This document shows positions 1 to 10,656 of a DNA stretch of 64,000 bases, piece by piece (position 1 is the first letter of the stretch; every line of letters begins with the position of its first letter). The stretch comes from Enoplolaimus lenunculus (taxonomy: Eukaryota > Nematoda > Enoplea > Enoplida > Thoracostomopsidae). Location of the stretch: assembly GCA_030248215.1 (NCBI GenBank), contig JASANG010001590.1, forward strand, positions 1 through 64,000, in the 5' to 3' direction. The position numbers were made by a program, and so were the translations under genes. The notes beneath the pieces were generated by a model, which saw nothing but the letters and a program-made list of their open reading frames with translations, ran no database searches and was not told the origin of the DNA.

Positions 1-833
<833 letters not shown>

Positions 834-880
834 GATGATGCTGATGATGATGTAGTGCTGAATACAATTATCGCACGAAA

Positions 881-888
881 ATTTATAA
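881..888 (-). promoter_or_regulatory. Possible TATA box of the actin gene
   Basis: On the minus strand TTATAAAT lies about 50 bp upstream of the actin ATG at 833, with a TTCAG initiator-like sequence roughly 25-30 bp downstream of it. This would give a short 5' UTR. Many actin genes instead have a distant promoter and a 5' UTR intron, so this is only positional evidence. Confidence 0.3.
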
Positions 889-972
889 CGCTAGTCTATT
901 AATGCACTGAAAAACCATAATATTTCAAAGTTAAGCAGTACCATATAGAGCCCTTCAACGAAACTTTTGCTG

Positions 973-1047
973 CGGCTGTTGTGGGGCTCGAACCCCCGGC
1001 GTACGGATTACCGGTTCGCTGCTCTAAAACCACTGAGCTACGCAGCC
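973..1047 (-). tRNA. tRNA-like gene, possible tRNA-Thr(GGT), imperfect
   Basis: The minus strand has a perfect A box (TAGCTCAGTGG) and a perfect B box (GGTTCGAGCCC) with correct spacing, and a cloverleaf can be drawn. The acceptor stem starts GGCTGCG and ends in AACAGCC, the D stem GCTC/GAGC is intact, and the anticodon loop would be CCGGTAA with anticodon GGT (Thr). It has A-A and C-A clashes at the base of the acceptor stem, one A-C pair in the anticodon stem, one mismatch in the T stem, and C instead of T at position 33. It is therefore either a decaying tRNA gene or the head of a tRNA-derived SINE. It lies about 140 bp upstream of the actin start. Confidence 0.55.
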
Positions 1048-1119
1048 ATGAAATCTTTACGCTTGGGAATACAAGCGCTTTTACTACGACAGCCATAGTA
1101 TTCAGTCATGCTTAAATTG

Positions 1120-1265
1120 AACCAGGCACGTAGTCAAGGAAGGCTTAGCAGCCGCCCTGGAAAAATTTTGGCCCCTAGAAAATTTTCAACCTTGATTGCA
1201 ACTCATTCAAAACCCTTGTATGCCCCTCCTGAAAAATTTTCAGCCCCCCTCTAGCAACGTCAGCT
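1120..1265. repeat. Fragment of a dispersed GCCCCT-rich repeat
   Basis: Sequence of the form CTTAGCAGCCGCCCTGGAAA, followed by CCCCTAGAAAATTTTC and CTCTAGCAACGTCAGCTGGC. The same arrangement recurs near 5745-5890 and 33530-33660, with a related GGCGTAGCCAGG start near 53690. No coding capacity is seen. It is probably a non-autonomous DNA transposon; ends were not resolved. Confidence 0.5.
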
Positions 1266-3509
1266 GGCTACTGACCTGAATTGAGCACGACTTTCGTAGA
1301 GAGAACCAACAAAATTATAATGCGTTGCACTGTGGCAACAAGTTTGTTCAGTTCTTATTTGTACATCCAGCACAGAATTTGACGACTTAAATGCGTAAAT
1401 CTCATCTAAGCCGATTCTCAACTCATCCATATTCCCAAATGCGGACTCAGAAATTTCAAAAAAAAGCGAGATGTGCCGCACAATACAATCATAGAAAAAT
1501 ACTTGCACGCAAAGCAGGCGTCAAGCCGGTTTTGTTCTTGGTTGGGCGGTGTCGTGTAGGCTGCGGTGCCATCTCCCTTGAATCTGCCAGCTGTACCGAA
1601 ATTTATACACAAATAACTCATACGTAAGGTTACTAGGATAAATCATTCGACAATAAGAATACCATAATAATGCAAAAAATTGTTTAAAAGTAGTTGTCAA
1701 AATTTGTTATATTCTATAGTTTAAATTAAATCAAAAACAAAACCTCCCCAACATGCGGGGTTTCGCTCACCATCCGCCACCCCGCGCTACCGAACGGTGT
1801 CGTCAGCAGCCGTTCGACGCCGCCCGCGCGCGGCACCATGCGAAGCACAACTATTGGTCTTACAAAGACGATTAAAACCAACGCCAGACTGACCCAAAGT
1901 TTACCGCAGCCAACCTATAATACCTTACTACTACTACTACAACCTCAACAAATACCCTCCAATTTGACACCCAAAAAACTGCATTAGAACTTGTTCGTAG
2001 CAGCTTTTAAACCACTGAAACAAATGTACGTAGTAAACATTTCACAATCGATACACGAACAAGTAGTATTAAGACATCGCTCAACAATGAGATTCTGTGA
2101 AGTTTACATAGCATGACTAAGGATACCACCAAATTTCAATATACGTAAATGCACTAAGACACGTAAATACGCTACCACAGACGAAATAAACACTATGCAT
2201 ACACTAACACCGCGCCGTTACCATCGTACAACAAAACGACTTCTTATAAACGAATGTTCTCAAATTAGTAACACATAACGGCATTCTGCCACGTAAACAA
2301 TACTGCTACGACGCATCATGCTCTCAGAGTACATGCGACTACATTAATATCTTCACAACACAGACACCATTGGACGTTAAAAATAACCTTCACCGTATAA
2401 ATCGACATTCCACAAATACCAACGCATCATTTCAGACTGCGCTTCTTCAATATAAACAAGTTTACATTACCTACATAATTATTAAAATATTCAACTGAAT
2501 AGCGGTTAAGTTTCTAAAGCAAACATCTCTCGCACGTTTTCCTAACACAAGCTTAGGCTCTTAGGCTTAGGTTAAGCTTAGGAATGTGTACTTAAAAGAG
2601 CATAATAGGGTACATACGAAATTCCAATTCCAATAATTCCGATTCAAATCCAGTTCTAAACTCGGTTCCAGAAAATATATCTTCAGAATCGTACGTTTAT
2701 TGTTTTTAACCTGCATTATTTGCAATGTAGTTCAATCTCTACCTGCAGTTGTGTTAAGTTTCATAAAACCGGTGCTTGCTTATATATCGGTTCTCAGCGC
2801 TCAACATATGAGCATGAAACAAATCATAGAAGCACAAAATAATATGCACGTTGAAGCAGATAAATTAATCTGGCGCATATATAAAAACAATCGGTAGGTA
2901 ACGCTGAAAATTTACCGTTCCGATTCCGATATTTAATTTCCTTTGTTCTGCATCCGTGCAAAGGTACCACCACAAACAGTTCAACAATACGGTCATAGAA
3001 AACAAAAACGGCATCAAACTGGTTATTATTTTGTCAAAATTTTCTCAAAATACACGTAAAATGTGTCGCACACACTGATTATTTTACACAAACACAGTAT
3101 TTTATTTATACGTTCTAACTAAAACAGCTTAAATCAAAAAAGCTATGAATATACACTTCCGCCCACACCATCAAGCTTATTAGTAATTAATCTGAATACC
3201 AAGAATCGCTTGATAACAATCAACACAGACGATAACAAAACTCCTTTCACCATCCAGTCCAGACACACAAAAGTTGTTAAGCAAACGTGGTTAAAAGTCA
3301 CAGGCGCGGACACCGAAAACAGTTGTTGTAGGCAAACCAATTATACTAAATATATGTGTGATTGATCGCATGCAGATAGCCTAAAAATGCATAGATATAT
3401 GCAAATTTGGTCAAGTAACCATTATATAAGTTGCTTTCGAAGGATGACAACCAGAACCAGTTATCAACATTACAACTGTATTTCTGGTTCAAGACAGCCA
3501 CTATTTATT
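1266..3509. other. Intergenic stretch, no assigned gene
   Basis: Mostly AT-rich unique-looking sequence. It includes a short GC-rich island at about 1765-1850 (listed separately), a small run of TTAGGC-type hexamers near 2545-2585, and degenerate GGAATTCC-type sequence near 2610-2700. No exon chain could be assembled. Confidence 0.5.
1771..1839 (-). other. GC-rich island with a possible short first exon
   Basis: In strongly AT-rich surroundings, about 75 bp is GC-rich. On the minus strand it is open from an ATG at 1839 (MVPRAGGVERLLTTPFGSAG) to a good GTGAGC donor after ATG at 1771, in phase 0. The Arg-rich, acid-poor start would suit a mitochondrial presequence, but no downstream exon could be identified before actin. 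It could equally be chance or a remnant of inserted DNA. The function is unknown. Confidence 0.2.
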
Positions 3510-3517
3510 ATGTATAT

Positions 3518-3723
3518 CAGGGTGGCAACAAAGGTTCGGATTCGGATTCGGCAAAAATTTGAGATTCGAATTCGGTTCTGGAAAAGCCAAATCCAACAAA
3601 GTTCGGATTATAGATATATCTGAAATTTGCAACATGTAGCATTCGGATTCGGATTCGGTTTTGTATTCGGCAAATTAGCACTGGATTCGGATTCGGTCAA
3701 ATCGTGGATTTGGTGCCACCCTG
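3518..3723. mobile_element. hAT-like MITE with perfect 8-bp target duplication
   Basis: A 206-bp element begins CAGGGTGGCAACAAAG and ends GGTGCCACCCTG. It is bracketed by a perfect 8-bp direct repeat ATGTATAT (3510-3517 and 3724-3731). The interior consists of GGATTCGGATTCGG-type repeats with no ORF. CAGGG termini and 8-bp target duplications are hallmarks of the hAT superfamily. This is the cleanest copy of a CCGGAA-rich family seen throughout the window (5159, 7149, 43521, 50124 and fragments elsewhere). The perfect duplication suggests a fairly recent insertion. Confidence 0.85.
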
Positions 3724-4584
3724 ATGTATATAACAGCACTCCTGGTTCAAGAGAGCCACAATTTACTACGTATAATATATTCTCATGTTTCACGAAACTG
3801 TCACAACAAAATCTTTCCAATACAGCCACCGTATACGTACAGTTTGAATTTTCTAAGCGCACGCATACGAACAGTAATTTCGGCACACAACTGAAATAGT
3901 TGTGTAGTTGAATAAATATCCGGAGACGAGCGGCGACGGGTTGCAAACACAATTTCAGTTCCAAACCACCCATTCGAATTCATAACCAGTTCCGATTATA
4001 CGTGCAAGTACAATAAATATCCAATCAAAATTTTATCACTATTTGCCATTTTGATTCTGATTTCAATATAAAAATTCCGATTCCAATTATAACCGCTTCG
4101 ATCTAATTCGGTCGGTTCACAGTGTGGCATTATGACGAGTAAATTCGCGTGTCAACGTCTTTCCGCTTGGCCACCCGTTGTGTTTGTGCAACTACTGCAA
4201 TTTAGGCAATCCTGGCCAAAAATCTTAATACATACAATCTGGTCACCCTTGCGTGCTGAAGATCGGCAAAACAGTTTACCAACAAACAGTTCATTTCCAC
4301 GAAACATTCAGTGCAACATTTAACCTATCTTCTTACCGTTTGGAACCTTTATCCAATACCAGCACAAATTAAAATGTTACACTGACAATCAAACTACCAA
4401 AGCAAAAAGTAAATGTGGTCCTGCCGTCTATTACAACACTGCTACCTAACAGTATATACGTACGTTTAAGCGCTATCAAAAGCATCACAAAACTAGTTCT
4501 AGCTTCAACCAAAAATGATCCTACCTAGAATTATAGCTATTCCAAAACGAAAACAATGCTGCGCACGGGCGTATCCAAAGCGAC

Positions 4585-4773
4585 GGCCCATGTACAGAAC
4601 AGCGCCGGAACAGTAGTATAAGCATAATCCTAAGCCTAAGCCTTAATCTGAACCTAAGCCTAAGCGTATGGATGAGCCTATTCCTAAGCCTAAGCAAAAA
4701 AATTAGTCTAAAGCTTAAACTGACTCTATTTTGCCCCCCGGAAAACGATCCGGCCCTGTTCTATTTATGGGCC
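4585..4773. mobile_element. GGCCCATG MITE with internal TTAGGC-like array
   Basis: A 189-bp element has terminal inverted repeats GGCCCATGTACAGAACAG and, at the other end, CTGTTCTATTTATGGGCC. The flanks AAAGCGAC and AACGCGAC match at 7 of 8 bases, consistent with an 8-bp target duplication (hAT type). The interior carries CCTAAG hexamers (complement CTTAGG, a permutation of the nematode-type telomere repeat TTAGGC) on both sides of a short A-rich centre. It is non-coding. Other copies lie at 7668, 9633, 17606, 33224, 35248, 39907, 42291, 42848, 44670 and 48480. Confidence 0.8.
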
Positions 4774-5158
4774 AACGCGACCGTGTCAAACCTGCATTTA
4801 GAATTTTTGTAACGTACCGCCGCAACAGATAGAGGGGATACATCACCTGCTGAAACGTCTAGAAATATTGTACAGATGGATTCGGCGGCTATCCCCTCTC
4901 ATAATGAAACGTTGGCTAAACCGCTCGTGTAAAACTGTTTTTACACATTCTATTTCAATTCAAAACTTCTATTTCGAAATCCGGATTGGCATCAATGATA
5001 CTGTTTTTAGCGTTCATGATTTAACAAAACTGTTAACCTATCGAACACAATGTTTAGGTGAAGTGAAACTATATATAGCGCGTACTACAATTTTTACATA
5101 TCGTAAACTTCAAAACAACAGCAACGAACTGAACAAAAAACATGCGAAACGTATTAAA

Positions 5159-5568
5159 CAGGATGCAACCGGAATTACAATTTACCGCCACCGAAATTTG
5201 CAAAAAAATACTGGAAACGGGGCCAGAAAATGAACAATAAATGCCAACAAAAAATTCACTTTAATTTCCTTTTTTGCAATATTGGTGAAAAAACAATAGT
5301 TGGAAATAGATATTCATGTTATCTGCTGTATTTTAAATTTTTATAATCCACGGAAGCGCAATCTACCTTGGAAGTTTTATTTTCGGCGATTGTCAAGGTT
5401 TGCATTCTATACTAATGAAATCTATTTAATTTTTAACGTCATTTTTTTGTAAAATATCTTAATTTCCACCGGCCCAAATTTTAATACCGAAACTTTTAAT
5501 TCCCGTAAAAATATTACCGGAAACGGAAGGTGAAAAAATGCCGGAACCGGAATTCCGGTTGCACCATG
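5159..5568. mobile_element. CCGGAA-rich hAT-like MITE
   Basis: It begins CAGGATGCAACCGGAATTAC and ends GGAATTCCGGTTGCACCATG, an imperfect terminal inverted repeat matching the family at 3518. The inside contains degenerate CCGGAA motifs and no credible coding sequence. No clear target duplication remains, so it is an older copy. It is followed to about 6060 by a copy of the GCCCCT-rich repeat seen at 1120. Confidence 0.65.
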
Positions 5569-6208
5569 GATTAACAAACGCTATATTAGTTACTACGTCT
5601 ACACTGAGAGGTGTCTCATTTCACGCTTCCATACTTGGAAAACACAGAGTAAACATTGCTGACTCACGATTATAAACGTGACACATTTAAAGACTAAACA
5701 AAAACAAACAAGCGTTATGTACTTCCTTGTACACAACCCCGTAGCCAAACGATGGCCAGTAGAGGGGCTTAGCTCCCCTGGAAACTTTTCCACCTTGTTT
5801 GTAGGTCATCCAAAACCCTTGTCTGCGTATATTGAAAAATGTTTAGTCCCTAGCAAGGTTAGCTACCTACGAATATGTTTTAAAGTAGATCACACGGAGA
5901 CGTGAAGCTAAGATATTGAACAAGGGCGGGTCCAAAGAGGTACTCGTACTACCCAGGCTTAAGACTCCAGAACGGATCAAAATTAAAAATACTTTGTCAA
6001 AATTTAGGCCTAAACTTGTGTCACGGCCACCTGTCCCTGTTTGAAATTTCTAAATTCGCCAAACACAAAAATATATTTCTACAGATGGGTAATTGATCGC
6101 CTTAATTGTTCGAACCACTGTGCCACAAACCATTACTGAATAAAAATTTCTCAAAATCTCAGTCCCATATTTCTTGTTTCAGTTGATCGTTTGTTGAATC
6201 AAAATTTT

Positions 6209-6382
6209 GGCCCATGTTATACTTGAAGTGGCGTCAAGGGTTCCGGTGGGCCTGTAAAATAGTAGGTTTCGATTCTAGATTGCATTTTTTGCTTAGGCTT
6301 AGCAATTCAGTTTTGTAACGCTTAGGCTTAGGCGTAGGAATACGCTTAATCTACTGTTACGCCCCTTAAAGTAACATTGGCC
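6209..6382. mobile_element. GGCC MITE, AACATTGGCC subfamily, with CTTAGG array
   Basis: A 174-bp element runs from GGCCCATGTTATACTTGAAG to CCCCTTAAAGTAACATTGGC and the final C. The flanks AAAATTTT and AAAATTGT match at 7 of 8, an 8-bp target duplication. The interior carries GCTTAGG hexamers, including TTGCTTAGGCTTAG. Sister copies or ends occur at 47620-47673, 49873-50051 and 50868 onward. Its termini differ from the GGCCAATGTAAAG copies but the layout is the same, so it is a subfamily of one hAT-like group. Confidence 0.75.
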
Positions 6383-6534
6383 AAAATTGTTGAAAATTGA
6401 ATCAAAGGAGCTGAACGAATTTTTAATTCGGAAAACACAATTAATCTACTCAATACTAATTCATATGACTCAAGCTATAATGGTATCACACATTTTATCG
6501 CCGGCATTTCGTCGAACCCAACAATTCGTACACA

Positions 6535-6766
6535 TACAGCATACTTAATATACCACATACATATTCGAAATACTCGGTAAAACAACATACGTCCGCTATA
6601 TATGTAATACACATCACGTATAATATTTGGGTCTACTACACATACACATTATACACCTACAGCGTACTTAATATACCATATATCTATTCGATATACTCGG
6701 TAAAACAAAATATGTCCGATATATATGTAATACACATCACGTATAATATTTGGGTGTACTACACAT
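6535..6766. repeat. Two-copy tandem duplication, about 123-bp unit
   Basis: Two adjacent copies of TACAGCATACTTAATATACC through GTATAATATTTGGGTCTACT, offset by about 123 bp, differ at only a handful of bases. The sequence is AT-rich and non-coding. It is a recent local duplication. Confidence 0.85.
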
Positions 6767-6900
6767 AAACGATATGAGAAATACTATGATTCATGCTTTC
6801 TCATTCACTAAATGTTTACACACCGTATAAATACTACATCTTGAGTAGTGTAATCGGTGATTCATGGTCGTAATGGTATATTGTACACGTTATAAGATGA

Positions 6901-7110
6901 AGGGCGGTGATAAGGAGGGGGACGATGGGCCGCGCACGGATCCCCATCGGTTCGAGTAGATGAACCTGCCTATATTTTGAAGCGTCGGTGTTAAAAAAAA
7001 TGTCTAAGGGCGGTGATAAGGAGGGGACGATGGGGCGCCCGCACGCATCCTGTCGGTTCGTGCCGATGAACCTGCCTATATTTTGAAGTGTCGGTGTTCA
7101 AAAAAATGTC
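6901..7110. repeat. Two-copy tandem duplication, about 106-bp unit
   Basis: AGGGCGGTGATAAGGAGGGG through GAACCTGCCTATATTTTGAA and a GTCGGTGTT tail occurs twice in tandem with few differences. It is more GC-rich than its surroundings. No open frame spans it convincingly. Confidence 0.85.
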
Positions 7111-7148
7111 AAAAAAATTTGCACTTCGCACAGATTAACTATTTGCAC

Positions 7149-7539
7149 CAGAGTTGCAACAGAATTCCGATTCCGGCTAAAACTCCGATAAAATTTGGAT
7201 TCCGAATGACTGCTATTGCGATGCTGGAATTCCGAATTTTCGGTCATAATTTTTTAACGTGATTGAGCTTAGATTTTGCCTGTTCTTTCGTTCGTTTGCA
7301 CTTTTAATCTGATCGTAATTTTTGATTCTCTCAGTCAGTTGTTTACGTTAAAGCGAATTATTGCGCTGATTATGAAAATGTGAATGCCTATAACCAATTT
7401 TGACTCTGCGAACAAAAGTGTACACTTTACATTTTAATGGAATTACTGAAAGTTAAATTCCGATTCCAGTTCCGACAGAAAAGTATGATTCCAATACCGG
7501 TTTCGCTTCCGACAAAGTATACTTCCGATTGGAACCCTG
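7149..7539. mobile_element. CCGGAA-rich hAT-like MITE
   Basis: About 391 bp run from CAGAGTTGCAACAGAATTCC to CTTCCGATTGGAACCCTG. The ends are imperfect inverted repeats in hAT CAG...CTG style. The interior has scattered ATTCCGATTCCGG motifs. The candidate target duplication (ATTTGCAC/CTGAGCAC) is poor, so the copy is old. Confidence 0.6.
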
Positions 7540-7667
7540 CTGAGCACCGTTTATGGTTGCATTTACAGCGTGTAATCAATTGGTTTTCAAACTTATGTGA
7601 AAAAAGTACGCTAAAAATGCAGGATGTTTTTGGTTATCCCCCTAGCCGGCGTTTGCGAAAAAAGTTG

Positions 7668-7845
7668 GGACAAATGTAAAGAAAAGGGAAACTGTATTAT
7701 AAGCATATTTGTAAGCCTAAGCATAAGCGCTAGAATGAGCATATTCCTAAGCCTCTAGCCAAGCAAAAAAATTTAGTCTAAAGCTTAAGCTTACTCTTTT
7801 CTAGTCCCACAGAAAAACGCTCTGCCCTTGATCCTTGTATAGGCC
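7668..7845. mobile_element. GGCC MITE with CCTAAG array, diverged copy
   Basis: It starts GGACAAATGTAAAGAAAAGG and ends CCCTTGATCCTTGTATAGGC and a final C, with CCTAAGC hexamers and the family core AAATTTAGTCTAAAGCTTAA in between. The inverted ends are mutated relative to the copy at 35248. Confidence 0.65.
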
Positions 7846-8009
7846 GATATTTGAGACCTTACAACGTCTCCTGGTGATTCTGCAAAATTTGAATTTTTGA
7901 AAAACTTGATTTTTAAGGTACCAAGGACAATTTCCCAACCCGTCCCGGCTAATGTATAGCACAGAGGCGTCCAGTTTTATACGATGGAAAATTTATGACC
8001 AGAAGTACA

Positions 8010-8880
8010 GCGCAGCCACTCCTGTTTGATGGCCAGATTTTCCGGTGTTTTGGTAGGAAAATTAACAAGCATAAAGTGCGGCTGGGAAAATTGGAAAATT
8101 AAAACGCCTGTAGGTATTCCCATGTTTGGTTGGAAAAGTTAGAGGTGCAGGCGAGGTTCGGAAAACTGAAAAACTGGAAAAGTTAAACGTATAGGATTTC
8201 TCTAGGTCTGGTTAAAAAGGAACACTGGTTGGTTTGGTTGAAAAATACGGATGTGTGGTTCGGCACGGAAAACGGAAAAAGTGGAAAATTCAAACGTACG
8301 TATATGATTGGTTTTGGTTGGTAGGGAAAGTTTAGAGGTGTAGGCAAGGTTAGGAAAACGGCAAGTGATAAATTTTGATGCCTAGATTTTCCCTTTGTTG
8401 GTGGAAAAATTCTGAAGCATAGATTTTGTTCGGAAAACGGGAAGTGGAAAATTAAAATGCCTAGATTTTCCCTTGGTTGGTAGGAAAAATCTGAAGCATA
8501 GGTTTTTGTTGGAAACTGGGAAAATTTAAAAAACGCCTAGATTTACCCTGTGATTGTAGAGCAAATCAGAACCATAGGCTTTGTTTGGAAAATGGGAAAA
8601 GTGGAAAATTGAAATGCCTTGATTTTCCCTTGGTTGGTAAAGCATAGGTTTTGGTTGGAAACCGGGAAAATTTAAACGCCTAGATTTACCCTGCGCTTGT
8701 AGAGCAAATAGAACCATAGGCTTTGTTTGGAAAATGGGAAAAGTGGAAAATTAAAATGCCTTGATTTACCCTTGGTTGGCAAGAAAAATCTGAAGCAAGG
8801 TCTTGTTTGGAAAACTGGATAAGTGGAGAATTTAAACGGTTAGATTTTCCCATAATTGGTAGGAAAAATCAGAAACTTAG
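8010..8880. repeat. Minisatellite, unit about 78 bp
   Basis: A head-to-tail array of an imperfect unit contains GCCTAGATTTTCCCTTGGTT and AGCATAGGTTTTGTTTGGAA plus AATGGGAAAAGTGGAAAATT. The landmark CCTAGATTTT recurs at roughly 64-82 bp intervals, giving about ten units, the outer ones most diverged. It is non-coding; short frames on either strand are by-products of the repeat. Confidence 0.85.
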
Positions 8881-9078
8881 TATAGTGACCAGAAAAGAGG
8901 GGTCCCATTTTGAGCCCCAATCAATATAGGAATTGGTGTCCCTAGTAAGAGTTCGTAAGCGGATAGAGTCCCTAAACTTAATTAGAGACCGTAAATGTCA
9001 ATTATCCATAATTGAGGTGCATGAATGACTTCAGGCCCAAATAACATTGAGTTCGAAACTTTAAAAGATACTTTAAGT

Positions 9079-9155
9079 GCGTCCCATTTTCCAGGGACAG
9101 AAATGTACCAGGAGTACCCGTCCCATTTTCCCGGGACAGCAATGTACCAGGAGTA
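9079..9155. repeat. Two-copy 40-bp tandem duplication
   Basis: CGTCCCATTTTCCAGGGACA followed by GAAATGTACCAGGAGTAC occurs twice in a row with two or three differences. It abuts the 9-bp array downstream. Confidence 0.8.
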
Positions 9156-9187
9156 CATTCAAAAAATACAATGGGGACCGCGGGACA

Positions 9188-9425
9188 GTTGGGGCATATA
9201 ACACAGAGGGACAGATGGGACAGATGGGATACTTGGGACAGTTGGCACAAACGAGACAGATAAGACAGTTGGGACAGATGCGACAGATGGGACAGTTGGG
9301 AAACTTGGGACAGATGGGAAACTTGGAACAGATGGGTCAGTTGGGACAAACGGGACAGATGGTACAGTGGGACAGATTGGACACTTGGGACACTTCAGAC
9401 AGATGGGACAAATGGGACAGAAACC
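9188..9425. repeat. 9-bp minisatellite (GGGACAGAT-like)
   Basis: About 26 degenerate copies of a nine-base unit, GGGACAGAT or GGGACAGTT, run without interruption. A multiple-of-three unit keeps several frames open (QMGQLGQ-type on plus, CPICPTVPS-type on minus), but these have no independent sign of being coding. Confidence 0.9.
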
Positions 9426-9632
9426 GATGTTTGCCAAAAATAGCATTATTTTTCAGTATGACTCTCTTTCATGTTTAAATTTGATTTTAAAATATGTTCT
9501 TCGTGGACAAGGAATCTTTAAGACTCAAGAAATTATCACCAAAATTTAAAAGTTTCATATTTGACAGTTTGACACAGAACTACGACCTGGTTTGATACAG
9601 ATGCCATGTTTTTGCGCTCCAAGACCAATGTA

Positions 9633-9768
9633 AAGAACAGTGGCGGTACAGTATTTATAAGCATATTCCTAAGCGTAAGCCTAAGCCAAGCAAAAAATAA
9701 AAAATTAGTGTAAAGCTTAAGCTTATTCTATTGTATTCCCATAGAAAAACTCTCCGCCCCTGGATCTA
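9633..9768. mobile_element. GGCC MITE with CCTAAG array, short copy
   Basis: It runs from GACCAATGTAAAGAACAGTG to CCCCTGGATCTATACATGGG plus T. The interior has CCTAAGCGTAAGCCTAAGCC and the core AAATTAGTGTAAAGCTTAAG. The flanks CGCTCCAA and CGCTCCGC match at 6 of 8, a worn 8-bp target duplication. Confidence 0.7.
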
Positions 9769-10656
9769 TACATGGGTCGCTCCGCTAACTGTTGCTTAAA
9801 TTATACTTAATAAGACTCCATCTTCGGGAAACTTGGTAAAGTGTGGATCAGTTTTTACTGTAAAGTTGAGTACTTATTGTCCAATCAAACTAAACGCGTC
9901 GAAAGATACCTACACAAATTTCTAAACTTCTGTAAATCTTTAATGAAGCGAACGAAAACCTTTACAAGTCGTAGCAAACAAAATTTCAGAGCTTAAAACA
10001 TTTTCAAATCGGGTAAGTACAAAATGATATATTTTACTTTTAACTGGTTTATATAAATTATACTGTACCTCAACAGGTACAAATTCCGGCAGAAGTGCCG
10101 GATTATGGACCTGCTAGGAATGTAACGACAAGTGTAACATTTTATTTGCTCCATGTGATACGCTGAATTCATCGGAAGCAAATTTAAAATAGCAGACACT
10201 CTAAATCGACAGTTATGCTACATTAAATTTTCGTACTTGTTTAGTTCTTCCCACATAAAATTACCATTTACACATAACGAATGTGTGCCTAAGCCTAAGC
10301 CTAAACCTCAAACAAGCCTAAGCTAAGCTTAAAACTACGCTTAAGCACGTGATAATTTAGCTAAAAATATAACCAAAACGATACAAGAAAAACAGTCACC
10401 TTCTATTAAATATTGACTCTATTGAAGTCGGAAACTTAAACGAGTACAAAAAATGTTGCAGCACCACACTGCAAACATGATTATAAAAAATTAACATACA
10501 CTGACCATGTTAATTATAAGGACCTGCCACTAAATCTGAGTATAATGCTAAGCCGAAGTCTAACCATCAGGGTCTCTAGGTTCGTCAGATTCCATGCCTT
10601 CCAGTGGACAAGACCCTTATAACTACCATGTGACACAAAAACAGTACACAATTGTT
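9769..10656. other. Intergenic stretch before MRPS33
   Basis: AT-rich sequence with one short CCTAAG run near 10287-10330. No gene was recognised. The MRPS33 3' UTR (minus strand) must lie in its right-hand part, but no clear polyadenylation signal was identified. Confidence 0.4.

Noticed and set aside
1260-1508. Minus-strand frame (EISESAFGNMDELRIGLDEI...) ending near a CAG|GTCAGT donor
   Set aside because: It has some protein-like look, but no acceptor of quality, no partner exon and ordinary AT-rich codon use. Kept only as a note.
4140-4200. tRNA-Leu-like A box (GGTGGCCAAGCGGAAAGACG on the minus strand)
   Set aside because: No B box follows at the right distance and no cloverleaf can be drawn.
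4868-5233. 121-codon plus frame
   Set aside because: Its second half lies inside a CCGGAA-rich MITE and the first half is AT-rich without splice or homology support.
9077-9478. QMGQLGQ-type and CPICPTVPS-type frames as protein genes
   Set aside because: They are created by a 9-bp repeat, which keeps frames open on both strands. There is no start context, splice structure or flanking coding sequence.
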